Shown piece after piece: positions 1 through 5,991 of a stretch of 9,358 nt of DNA (the first letter of the stretch is position 1; every line of letters starts with the position of its first letter). The notes under the pieces were generated by a model, which saw only the letters and a program-made list of their open reading frames with translations, made no database searches and was not told where the DNA came from. The DNA is from an uncultured Oscillospiraceae bacterium (GTDB lineage: Bacteria; Bacillota; Clostridia; Oscillospirales; Ruminococcaceae). The stretch spans positions 1 to 9,358 of the forward strand of contig CAUABB010000046.1 in NCBI GenBank assembly GCA_958427155.1, given 5' to 3'. The position numbers and the translations under genes are program-made.

Positions 1-1171
1 GTATCAAATCCAAACGTTGAATAAAATTTCAAAAGCCTGTTTAAAACATTTTGATGCAAAAAAATATACCGTCGGCGATGATGTGCAGAATCCCGATGCG
101 ATTATGGTTCGTTCGGCTGCTATTCATGACATGAAATTTGGAAAGAATCTGCTTTCTATTGCCCGTGCTGGCGCTGGCGTTAATAATATTCCGCTTGACC
201 GTTGTACAAAAGAAGGAATTGTCGTATTTAATACTCCTGGTGCAAATGCAAATGCGGTCAAAGAACTTGTAATTCTCGGGCTGCTCCTTTCCTCCCGTAA
301 TGTTCCAGATGCTTTGGCATTTGTACAGTCTTTAAATGGCGAAGGAGAGGCTATTCCAAAGCTGGTTGAAAAAGGAAAAGGACAGTTTGTAGGCCCTGAA
401 ATCAAAGGGAAAACCTTGGGGGTAATCGGGCTTGGCGCTATTGGAGTTATGGTTTGTAATGCTGCTAAAAGTCTTGGTATGACAGTTCTTGGATATGATC
501 CATATCTCTCTGTCGATGCGGCTTGGGCGCTTTCCCGTAGTATTATTCATACTAAGAACGTGGAAGATATTTATAAAAACTGTGATTATGTTACGATCCA
601 TGTTCCCTATAATGAGGAAACCAAGCATATGATCAATGCAGACGTAATCGCTTCTATGAAAGATGGCGTCCGTGTCCTTAATTTTGCCCGTGGTGAGTTA
701 GTGGATAACGATGCGATTCTTTCCGCTCTGGAGAGCGGAAAGGTAGCCCGGTATGTTACTGATTTTCCAAATGAGAAAACAGTCGGGGCTAAAGGGGTTA
801 TTGCAATCCCTCATCTTGGAGCTTCTACGCCAGAGTCGGAGGATAATTGCGCTAGTATGGCTGCTGTTCAGACGATTGATTATCTTGAAAACGGAAATAT
901 TGTCAATTCAGTTAATCTTCCTGCTGTTTCAGCGCCGCGCAATGGTGGAGTAAGAATCTGCATTATTCATCAAAATATTCCTAAAATGCTTCAGGGAATT
1001 TCCGGGTCGTTTGGTGAAATTGGTATCAATATTGAAAATATGACGAACCGCTCACGTGGTGATTACGCTTATACAATTATTGATTTAAAGGAGACAGAGA
1101 TTCCGGCTCAGCTGATAGAACGTCTTGAATCGGTTGATGGGATTGTTCGGGCTCGCATGATTCCTGCGTAA
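1..1171 (+). CDS. serA: D-3-phosphoglycerate dehydrogenase with ACT domain, 5' edge cut
   Basis: Oxidises 3-phosphoglycerate to 3-phosphohydroxypyruvate with NAD, the first committed step of serine synthesis in the cytosol. The frame is open from base 2 (Y-Q-I-Q-T-L-N-K-I-S). Base 1 is a G that would be the last base of an ATG, so the protein probably lacks only its start codon here and is about 390 residues long; the TTG at 17 is unlikely to be the start. On that numbering the NAD-binding GLGAIG is at 144-149. The catalytic Arg is in NFARGELVD (R231), a likely Glu is E259, and the catalytic His is in PHLGASTPE (H272). An ACT domain occupies about 316-388 and is a likely serine feedback site by family analogy. 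This is the short ACT-bearing form common in Clostridia. A strong terminator follows directly. Its promoter lies outside the window; serC is a frequent upstream partner, but this is not visible here. Confidence 0.96.
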   Translation, partial: YQIQTLNKISKACLKHFDAKKYTVGDDVQNPDAIMVRSAAIHDMKFGKNLLSIARAGAGVNNIPLDRCTKEGIVVFNTPGANANAVKELVILGLLLSSRNVPDALAFVQSLNGEGEAIPKLVEKGKGQFVGPEIKGKTLGVIGLGAIGVMVCNAAKSLGMTVLGYDPYLSVDAAWALSRSIIHTKNVEDIYKNCDYVTIHVPYNEETKHMINADVIASMKDGVRVLNFARGELVDNDAILSALESGKVARYVTDFPNEKTVGAKGVIAIPHLGASTPESEDNCASMAAVQTIDYLENGNIVNSVNLPAVSAPRNGGVRICIIHQNIPKMLQGISGSFGEIGINIENMTNRSRGDYAYTIIDLKETEIPAQLIERLESVDGIVRARMIPA

Positions 1172-1182
1172 ATTGTTTTTAT

Positions 1183-1223
1183 AAAAACGGCTATGCGTTT
1201 TTGCATGGCCGTTTTTTATTTTT
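1183..1223 (+). terminator. Intrinsic terminator after serA
   Basis: A 14-base-pair stem pairs 1183-1196 with 1203-1216 around a 6-base loop. All pairs are Watson-Crick except one G-T wobble. The 3' arm ends in a run of six T, followed by ATTTTTA. It starts 12 bases after the serA stop and separates serA from the DivIVA-like gene. The A-rich 5' flank suggests it may also work weakly in the opposite direction, but no opposing gene is present. Confidence 0.93.
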
Positions 1224-1258
1224 AGGGGAATTTTGGCTGCTTTAGAAGAAAACAGGTA

Positions 1259-1288
1259 TTGAAATCCATGTGGATTCGATGTTATACT
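1259..1288 (+). promoter_or_regulatory. Sigma-A-type extended -10 promoter for the DivIVA-like gene
   Basis: TTGAAA at 1259-1264 is followed after 18 bases by TATACT at 1283-1288. A TG one base upstream of the -10 box (TGtTATACT) gives an extended -10. Transcription should start near 1295, leaving a leader of about 55 bases. It is the only convincing promoter between the serA terminator and the next gene. Confidence 0.8.
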
Positions 1289-1323
1289 AAAGACTGAAGC
1301 CAGATATTAGGCGGGATTGTTCT

Positions 1324-1334
1324 GCCCGTCGGGC
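1324..1334 (+). repeat. Short GC hairpin in the leader of the DivIVA-like gene
   Basis: GCCC-GTC-GGGC forms a 4-base-pair stem with a 3-base loop, ending two bases before the ribosome binding site at 1337. An alternative pairing of CGGG at 1312-1315 with CCCG at 1325-1328 would exclude it. It could modulate ribosome access, but it is short and may be chance. Confidence 0.3.
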
Positions 1335-1349
1335 GTAGGAGAAGGTAAT

Positions 1350-2177
1350 ATGGAATTTGGATATAAATTTAAATCGGCATTGTTCGGTTTTTCCAAGAAG
1401 GACGTAATGGAGTGTATTAAAGAGCTTAACGAATCCCACCAGGAAACCATTGCTGAGTTGGAAGAGGAAAGCCGAACAGTGACTGCAGAAAAACAGCAGT
1501 TGGAAGAAAAGCTTTCCGAAGTGCACGGTGCTGTTGTAGAGTTGAAACGCCAGCTTGAAGAGGCGGGCAAAAAAAATGAAGCGCTTGAAACGGTTGTGCG
1601 TCGTTTGGTTGAAAACCGAAATGATAATGAGTCTGAGATTTCACAGCTGAAGCAAAGAATTACTGCTCAAAACAACCAAAATGCCGAACTGGTGCTAAAG
1701 AATAACGAATTAAACCGAAAACTGAATGAAGCCAATGAAAAAGTCGGAAAATATGATGCTTTAACCAAAGATATCAGTGATATTATGTTGGAAGCGCAGC
1801 AAATGTCTCTTCATCTAAAAGAAGAGGCAGGTGAGGAAGCTTCACGAATTGTAGAAGATGCTAGACAGTCGGCGTCACGTGTACGTGCTGATTTGGATCA
1901 ATTTCAGCGTCGAGTTGGACAGATCAGTCGTTCGTTGGAACAGTTGACAGGAAGTCTGAGGGACGAAATCGGTCGGATTGAGAGATCGTTTGATGATGTT
2001 AACGGTACTCTTGATGCTTTTGATGTTCCTGCTTCCGTTTCTGTGAAGGAAACAGAAACCGAAAAGCGTGAAAAACTGGTTGCTCCTCTTCCCAAAAAGT
2101 CAGTGGAACACGGGCAAGTCGCGCATAAAAATGCATCTGTAGACTTTTTTGGAAAATTTAAGGAGTGGTTAAAATAG
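1350..2177 (+). CDS. DivIVA-like coiled-coil protein
   Basis: Probable membrane-curvature or pole-associated scaffold of 275 residues. The frame extends back to a TTG at 1317, but the ATG at 1350 is preferred because AGGAG lies 8 bases upstream (1337-1341) and the protein then begins at the conserved DivIVA-type N-terminus. That N-terminus has a short lead followed by FGFSKKDVMECIKEL, where DivIVA proteins carry the membrane-binding turn and first helix. Residues from about 24 to 135 are a long Glu/Lys/Gln-rich coiled coil, and a second helical stretch covers about 145-215. A charged, Ser/Thr-rich linker follows. The last 13 or so residues (VDFFGKFKEWLK) look amphipathic, with F, F, F, W and L on one face and lysines opposite. 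It has its own promoter and overlaps the next gene by 13 bases. The family assignment rests mainly on the N-terminus; another coiled-coil cell-envelope protein is possible. Confidence 0.82.
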   Translation: MEFGYKFKSALFGFSKKDVMECIKELNESHQETIAELEEESRTVTAEKQQLEEKLSEVHGAVVELKRQLEEAGKKNEALETVVRRLVENRNDNESEISQLKQRITAQNNQNAELVLKNNELNRKLNEANEKVGKYDALTKDISDIMLEAQQMSLHLKEEAGEEASRIVEDARQSASRVRADLDQFQRRVGQISRSLEQLTGSLRDEIGRIERSFDDVNGTLDAFDVPASVSVKETETEKREKLVAPLPKKSVEHGQVAHKNASVDFFGKFKEWLK

Positions 2178-2710
2178 CGGTATATCATATTCAAACAGAA
2201 GAACTCAGACAATATACAGACCAGTTGAAAGTAAATGATAAAGTTTACCTCAGCGGTACCGTTTATACTGCGCGTGACGCAGCACACAAGCGATTTTTTG
2301 AGCTGTTGGATGCAGGCAGGCCCCTGCCGTTTGAACTGAAAGGCGCGGTTATTTATTATGCCGGGCCGACCCCTACGCCAGAGGGACTCGCAATTGGCTC
2401 CTGCGGACCGACAACTTCCGGCAGGATGGATAGTTTTGCCCCCCGTTTGCTTGACCTTGGCCTCACCGCAATGGTGGGAAAAGGGGAAAGAAGGAAGCCG
2501 GTAAGGGATGCCGTTTGCCGGAATAAAGCGGTATACTTCTGCGCAATCGGTGGTGCGGGGGCGCTTGCTTGTCAGTGTATCACCTCCTGTGAAGTAATTG
2601 CATTTGAGGATTTGGGCTGTGAATCAGTCAAACGGCTTATATTTAAGGATTTTCCTCTCATTGTCGCGAACGATTGTGCCGGCGGCGATATTTTTGAACG
2701 GGCCAGATGA
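2165..2710 (+). CDS. Class I fumarase/tartrate dehydratase beta subunit (orphan)
   Basis: C-terminal-type subunit of the iron-sulfur hydro-lyases that interconvert fumarate and malate (or dehydrate tartrate). Recognisable family blocks are YLSGTVYTARDAAHKR (about 29-44), the AGPTP loop, GSCGPTTSGRMD (about 78-89, substrate-binding Thr/Arg region), the GKG loop near 105, and the C-terminal FEDLG segment. At 181 residues it is full length for a stand-alone beta chain. The alpha chain, which carries the cluster cysteines and normally lies immediately upstream, is absent; a DivIVA-like gene takes its place. The start is uncertain: GTG at 2165 is the first usual start after an in-frame TAA at 2159-2161. 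The AAGGAG at 2160-2165 abuts it with no spacing and would better suit an ATA at 2174. Translation may depend on ribosomes finishing the upstream gene (13-base overlap). Fumarate or another small hydroxyacid is a likely substrate class; I cannot separate fumarase from tartrate dehydratase. Confidence 0.92.
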   Translation: MVKIAVYHIQTEELRQYTDQLKVNDKVYLSGTVYTARDAAHKRFFELLDAGRPLPFELKGAVIYYAGPTPTPEGLAIGSCGPTTSGRMDSFAPRLLDLGLTAMVGKGERRKPVRDAVCRNKAVYFCAIGGAGALACQCITSCEVIAFEDLGCESVKRLIFKDFPLIVANDCAGGDIFERAR

Positions 2711-2726
2711 ACAGCCCAACTATTAT

Positions 2727-2767
2727 AAAACGTGTTGCTCTGGCAAAGAGTGCACGTTTTTTGTTTT
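2727..2767 (+). terminator. Intrinsic terminator after the fumarase beta gene
   Basis: AAAACGTG at 2727-2734 pairs with CACGTTTT at 2753-2760. After a small internal loop, CTCT (2738-2741) pairs with AGAG (2747-2750). The 3' arm runs into six T, then GTTTT. It lies 16 bases after the stop and closes the DivIVA-fumarase unit. Confidence 0.88.
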
Positions 2768-2785
2768 ACCAGGCCGCCAAAGTTC

Positions 2786-2813
2786 TTGACAAAATATTAT
2801 GGGGTGCTAAAAT
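2786..2813 (+). promoter_or_regulatory. Strong sigma-A promoter for the 652-residue enzyme gene
   Basis: A consensus TTGACA at 2786-2791 is followed after 16 bases by TAAAAT at 2808-2813, with TG one base upstream (TGCTAAAAT, extended -10). Transcription should start near 2820. The downstream ribosome binding site AAAGGGGA (2856-2863) is 6 bases from the ATG at 2870. Confidence 0.88.
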
Positions 2814-2821
2814 AAAATTAA

Positions 2822-2838
2822 ATTTGTAATAAACAAAT
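2822..2838 (+). repeat. Inverted repeat at the transcription start, possible operator
   Basis: ATTTGT (2822-2827) and ACAAAT (2833-2838) are perfect inverted arms around AATAA. The site lies just downstream of the -10 box, where a bound repressor would block RNA polymerase. The RpiR-type regulator downstream is one candidate binder. AT-rich leaders often contain such repeats by chance, so this is tentative. Confidence 0.35.
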
Positions 2839-2869
2839 ATATAAACCGATTAATAAAAGGGGAATTATT

Positions 2870-4828
2870 ATGTTTACATTCAAGGCAACGGAAAAAGGCA
2901 CGGCGTTTTATCAGGATGGCACCCTTGTGGGGTACGCCCTTCCTGCTGAAGGCTGTTCCGACCATTTTATTGAGTTGGAAGACGGCGTTTACCGCTGGGA
3001 ACGTAAGTCAGCGGAACCAACTGCCGAAATGAAAATGTCGTTCGTGGCAGAATATCCAATGGGGTACCAGATGATGCCGGGGCTGATGTACAACCAGAAC
3101 AGTAATAAAGATATTGTAGCCCACGGCCAGTTTGAAAAGATGGAGCGGCACGAGAAGGTAGACGAACCCCATTATCCGGTAGGATGCGTTGACCCGGTAA
3201 CCGGAGAGGTCCGCAAGATTGCCTGGTGGCGGACGGCGGCGCCGGGGGCGGTTTACACCGAAGGAAACGGTATGTCGGTAGGGATGTTCCTTCCGTCCGA
3301 CCAGAAGGACGCTTCTGTTTCCGTCCTGCCCGAGGAAAAACGTACGGTACACACCTATTACTGGCCGCTCGCTGAGGGGCCGCGCGTCCGTGAAAAACGG
3401 CGGGGCCGGCCGGATGTCCGTGTCCCGGCATTTAAGGATGAAAATGTAAGCGAGTTGTTCGCAAGACCACCGATGGGCGGTCCCTACAGCGAAACAATTG
3501 CCCCGCGGGATATTTTTGCCGCGATTCTGGTTCTGGCGCCGGCAGAAAAACCGCGTCTTGCTTGGCATAAGCTTATGTCGGTATCCTGGAAGATGAACTA
3601 TAAATACCTTGCTCCACGGTATTCCAATCAGGAGCTTTGGGATCTCGGCGTTGAGTATATTAAAACGATGTTCCGTGACGGTGAGGATGGCTTCAAAGGT
3701 TTCTCAATGGGGAAAGTATTCCTTGACGGTGAATGGGTGAACCGTCCCTACTATGCCTTTGAAATGGGCTGGACCGGCCAAGGGATCGGCCAGGGAACGG
3801 ATATGCTGGCGCATGCGATCCTGACCGGGGACAAAGAAGCGGAAGAAATGGGACTTGCGGCGCTTGATTCGTGGCTGAAGTGCAGACTCCCCAATGGGAT
3901 GCTTCCGACCCATATTATGGGACAGCAGTTCCCGCACAACGGCCGCCGTGTGGTTGACGCCTGCAACCTTTCGTTTGGGGCGATTAACTATTTTCGTGCA
4001 TGGGAGTATGCTCAAACACTGGGCAAAGCCCGTCCGGAATATTTTGAAGCTGCCTGCTGGCTCTGCGATTTTACTCTGGAAAAGATGGAGGAAAGCGGAA
4101 AGCTTGCCAAGAGCTGGTATGAGGATGATCTTACCCCTGCGGTGGATAACGGCCTTCCCGGCGCTTTTCTGGTGTTGGCGCTTCTTGAAGGGGTAAAATA
4201 CACCCACAGAGCTGATTATTTGGAGGGAGCCAAGCGCGGATACCATTATTTCTATAGCCAGTTTGTCCGCGACGGCTATGCAATGGGCGGCGCCCAGGAT
4301 CATTTTTCTGTTGATAAGGAATCTGGAATTCCAATGCTTCAGGGCGCAATGCGTCTTTACGAACTGACAGGGGACGAGGGATACATTGAGTGTGCTAAAA
4401 ATGCGGCTTATTACCTCTCTACCTGGCAGTGGCAGCATACCCATCCGCTTGAGAAGGACAGTCTGCTGGGCGAATTCGGCTATGATACCTTTGGCGGTAC
4501 GTTGGTGTCGATTGGAAGCGGAATGGATCCCTATATCCTGCCGTATATTCATGAGCTCTACGACCTTGCCGAGCTGACCGGTGAAACGGAGTGGGCCGAA
4601 CGGGCGCAGGCCGGATGGGCGCAGGCGACCATCGGCATTTCGGATGGAACCCTCCATACCGGGCGTTCCACCCTGCCGCGCGGCGCTCAGAATGAGGCGT
4701 TCGACTTTGGCCGTTCTTATGAGGATCACCCGTTTGAATGGATGCCAACCTGGATGCCGATCTACCGAATGGATAACCTTTGCCGGACGATGATGCCGGG
4801 CGGAGACCGGCCCGGAAGGGTTCTTTAA
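2870..4828 (+). CDS. Predicted cytoplasmic alpha/alpha-barrel carbohydrate-active enzyme, family unassigned
   Basis: A 652-residue protein without a signal peptide or membrane segment, so probably cytosolic. Residues 1 to about 245 look like a beta-rich domain. From about 255 onward, repeated helical segments with aromatic and acidic motifs resemble six-hairpin (alpha/alpha)6 barrels such as glycoside hydrolases GH88/GH105 or related lyases and phosphorylases. Conserved-looking blocks are EMGWTGQG (298-305), WYEDDLTPAVDN (416-427), GGAQDHFSVD (about 473-482), WQWQHTHP (519-526), GYDTFGGT (537-544) and SGMDPY (550-555). Paired helices such as LYELTGDEGYIECAKNAA and LYDLAELTGETEWAERA are typical of these barrels. 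The DD pair at 419-420, D477/H478 and D539 are candidate active-site residues, but I cannot assign catalysis. The gene has its own promoter and terminator and lies upstream of an RpiR regulator, which suggests sugar or uronide metabolism. It is much richer in G+C than most of its surroundings (hand counts of single 60-base lines run from 45 to 77%), so recent acquisition is possible. Confidence 0.62.
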   Translation: MFTFKATEKGTAFYQDGTLVGYALPAEGCSDHFIELEDGVYRWERKSAEPTAEMKMSFVAEYPMGYQMMPGLMYNQNSNKDIVAHGQFEKMERHEKVDEPHYPVGCVDPVTGEVRKIAWWRTAAPGAVYTEGNGMSVGMFLPSDQKDASVSVLPEEKRTVHTYYWPLAEGPRVREKRRGRPDVRVPAFKDENVSELFARPPMGGPYSETIAPRDIFAAILVLAPAEKPRLAWHKLMSVSWKMNYKYLAPRYSNQELWDLGVEYIKTMFRDGEDGFKGFSMGKVFLDGEWVNRPYYAFEMGWTGQGIGQGTDMLAHAILTGDKEAEEMGLAALDSWLKCRLPNGMLPTHIMGQQFPHNGRRVVDACNLSFGAINYFRAWEYAQTLGKARPEYFEAACWLCDFTLEKMEESGKLAKSWYEDDLTPAVDNGLPGAFLVLALLEGVKYTHRADYLEGAKRGYHYFYSQFVRDGYAMGGAQDHFSVDKESGIPMLQGAMRLYELTGDEGYIECAKNAAYYLSTWQWQHTHPLEKDSLLGEFGYDTFGGTLVSIGSGMDPYILPYIHELYDLAELTGETEWAERAQAGWAQATIGISDGTLHTGRSTLPRGAQNEAFDFGRSYEDHPFEWMPTWMPIYRMDNLCRTMMPGGDRPGRVL

Positions 4829-4868
4829 GGTTATATTTTACTGCGTGAATCAATTTGGGAACTGATAG

Positions 4869-4908
4869 AAGGAATGGGCTGCCCTAAGCGGAAAAGCTCA
4901 TTCCTTTT
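4869..4908 (+). terminator. Probable intrinsic terminator after the barrel enzyme gene
   Basis: AAGGAATGGGCT (4869-4880) pairs over 12 bases with AGCTCATTCCTT (4895-4906), with one G-T wobble and a 14-base loop. The T tract is short (four T, then ATGTTT), so termination may be partial. It lies 40 bases after the stop codon. Confidence 0.7.
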
Positions 4909-4941
4909 ATGTTTAAAAAATGAAAGCTTTTGCAGGAACGC

Positions 4942-4970
4942 TTGATTAAAATTGCAAAACAGGTTACAAT
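4942..4970 (+). promoter_or_regulatory. Sigma-A promoter for the rpiR-to-ispH operon
   Basis: TTGATT at 4942-4947 and TACAAT at 4965-4970 are separated by 17 bases. Transcription should start near 4977, giving a leader of about 130 bases before the TTG at 5107. It lies after the upstream terminator and before the regulator gene, and no equally good promoter is seen before cmk, plsC or ispH. Confidence 0.72.
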
Positions 4971-5023
4971 TAAAGCTGGAATTAAAGTGCGCCTTTATAG
5001 ACGCAATAGGCTATGGTAAATTT

Positions 5024-5069
5024 TTTGTTGTTCGGCCGGAAAAGTTTTGTTTTTCTTTTGAGCAACAAA
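5024..5069 (+). repeat. Long inverted repeat in the rpiR operon leader
   Basis: TTTGTTGTTC (5024-5033) pairs with GAGCAACAAA (5060-5069) over 10 positions with one wobble. Inside it GAAAAG faces CTTTT, which can extend the stem. It lies in the untranslated leader, about 25 bases before the AGGGG ribosome binding site at 5093-5097. It could be an RNA hairpin that tunes expression or a DNA operator for autoregulation. There is no proper T tract after it, so it is not a simple terminator. Confidence 0.45.
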
Positions 5070-5106
5070 GAACATAACCTGTAATATGTTTTAGGGGCTG
5101 AATGAT

Positions 5107-5991
5107 TTGCATACCGATATTTTAAAATTGATTGCCCAGAAGCATTCGGAGTTTTCCAAAGGGCAGAAGCTGATTGGGAAATATATAACCGAACATTACG
5201 AAAAGGCCGCTTTTATGACGGCTTCAAAACTCGGTTCTACAGTGGGGGTCAGTGAATCGACCGTCGTTCGTTTTGCAACTGAGATAGGGTTTGACGGCTA
5301 CCCGGCGCTTCAAAGGGAACTCAAGGAGATGATCCGCAACCGGCTCACCTCCATTCAGCGCATCGAGGTGACGAACGAGCAGATTGGCAGCGAAGATGTT
5401 TTGGATAAAGTGCTTAATATGGATATTGAAAAAATTCGTCGGACTTTGGAAGAAACTTCGCGTGATGATTTTAATCGTGCAGTCGATTCAATTGTTCAGG
5501 CGAGAGATATTTATGTAATTGGTGCCAAAAGCGCTGCCACACTTGCGCGTTTTATTACCTATTATTTCAATTTGATGTTTGTAAATGTGAAACTGGTACA
5601 CACTACTAGCTCCAGTGAGATGTTTGAGCAAATTATGCGGATTGGCCCGCAGGATATTTTGATTGGAATCAGCTTTCCTCGTTATCTGACTCAGACAGAA
5701 AAAGCGTTTAAATTTGCTAAAGAAAATGGAGCGACCGTCATCGCTATTACAGACAGTCCGGCCTCTCCGTTGGCGGAAGACGCAGATCACCTTCTATTGG
5801 CGAGAAGTGATATGGCTTCTTTTGTGGATAGTTTAGTCGCGCCGCTCAGTTTGATCAATGCCTTGATTGTGGCGGTTGGACTTAGAAAACAGGATGATAT
5901 TTGCACTACTTTTTCTCGCCTAGAAGCGATTTGGGATGAGTATGAAGTTTATGATAAAAGCGATCGGGAGCAAGAGTCAAATGAAGGCTGA
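5107..5991 (+). CDS. MurR/RpiR-family transcriptional regulator (HTH + SIS)
   Basis: DNA-binding regulator of 294 residues, the usual family length. Residues 1 to about 80 form the RpiR-type helix-turn-helix domain, with the recognition region TASKLGSTVGVSESTVVRFA (about 38-57) and the typical GFDGYPALQ continuation. Residues from about 128 to 260 are a SIS (sugar isomerase) fold, beginning at RDIYVIGAKSAATLARF with the phosphosugar-binding GAKSA at 139-143. This family senses phosphorylated sugars or amino sugars. The start is the TTG at 5107, with AGGGG 9 bases upstream; the ATG at 5102 is in another frame and soon stops. The end overlaps the flavoprotein gene by 11 bases, making this the first gene of an operon with essential envelope-precursor genes. 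Base composition drops sharply near 5400 (about 57% to about 34% by hand count), close to the linker between the two domains. The sugar ligand and target genes cannot be read from the sequence. Confidence 0.94.
   Translation: MHTDILKLIAQKHSEFSKGQKLIGKYITEHYEKAAFMTASKLGSTVGVSESTVVRFATEIGFDGYPALQRELKEMIRNRLTSIQRIEVTNEQIGSEDVLDKVLNMDIEKIRRTLEETSRDDFNRAVDSIVQARDIYVIGAKSAATLARFITYYFNLMFVNVKLVHTTSSSEMFEQIMRIGPQDILIGISFPRYLTQTEKAFKFAKENGATVIAITDSPASPLAEDADHLLLARSDMASFVDSLVAPLSLINALIVAVGLRKQDDICTTFSRLEAIWDEYEVYDKSDREQESNEG

Noticed and set aside
17..19. TTG as the true start of serA
   Set aside because: The frame stays open to base 2 with a normal N-terminal strand upstream, and base 1 fits the last base of an ATG. 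No ribosome binding site precedes 17 within the visible bases.
1317..1349. Upstream TTG extension of the DivIVA-like protein
   Set aside because: The extra 11 residues have no ribosome binding site and overlap the leader hairpin. ATG 1350 has a well-spaced AGGAG and matches the family N-terminus.
2598..2789. Small + strand frame across the fumarase stop and terminator
   Set aside because: It overlaps the fumarase gene in another frame, runs through the terminator stem and the -35 box of the next promoter, and has no ribosome binding site.
3008..3568. Second minus-strand open frame opposite the same gene
   Set aside because: Same reason: its translation is rich in Arg and Pro and low in structure, typical of a shadow of a high-GC coding strand.
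3704..4729. Long minus-strand open frame opposite the barrel enzyme gene
   Set aside because: It lies wholly within a GC-rich gene with a coherent protein, promoter and terminator on the + strand. The antisense product shows no recognisable domain.
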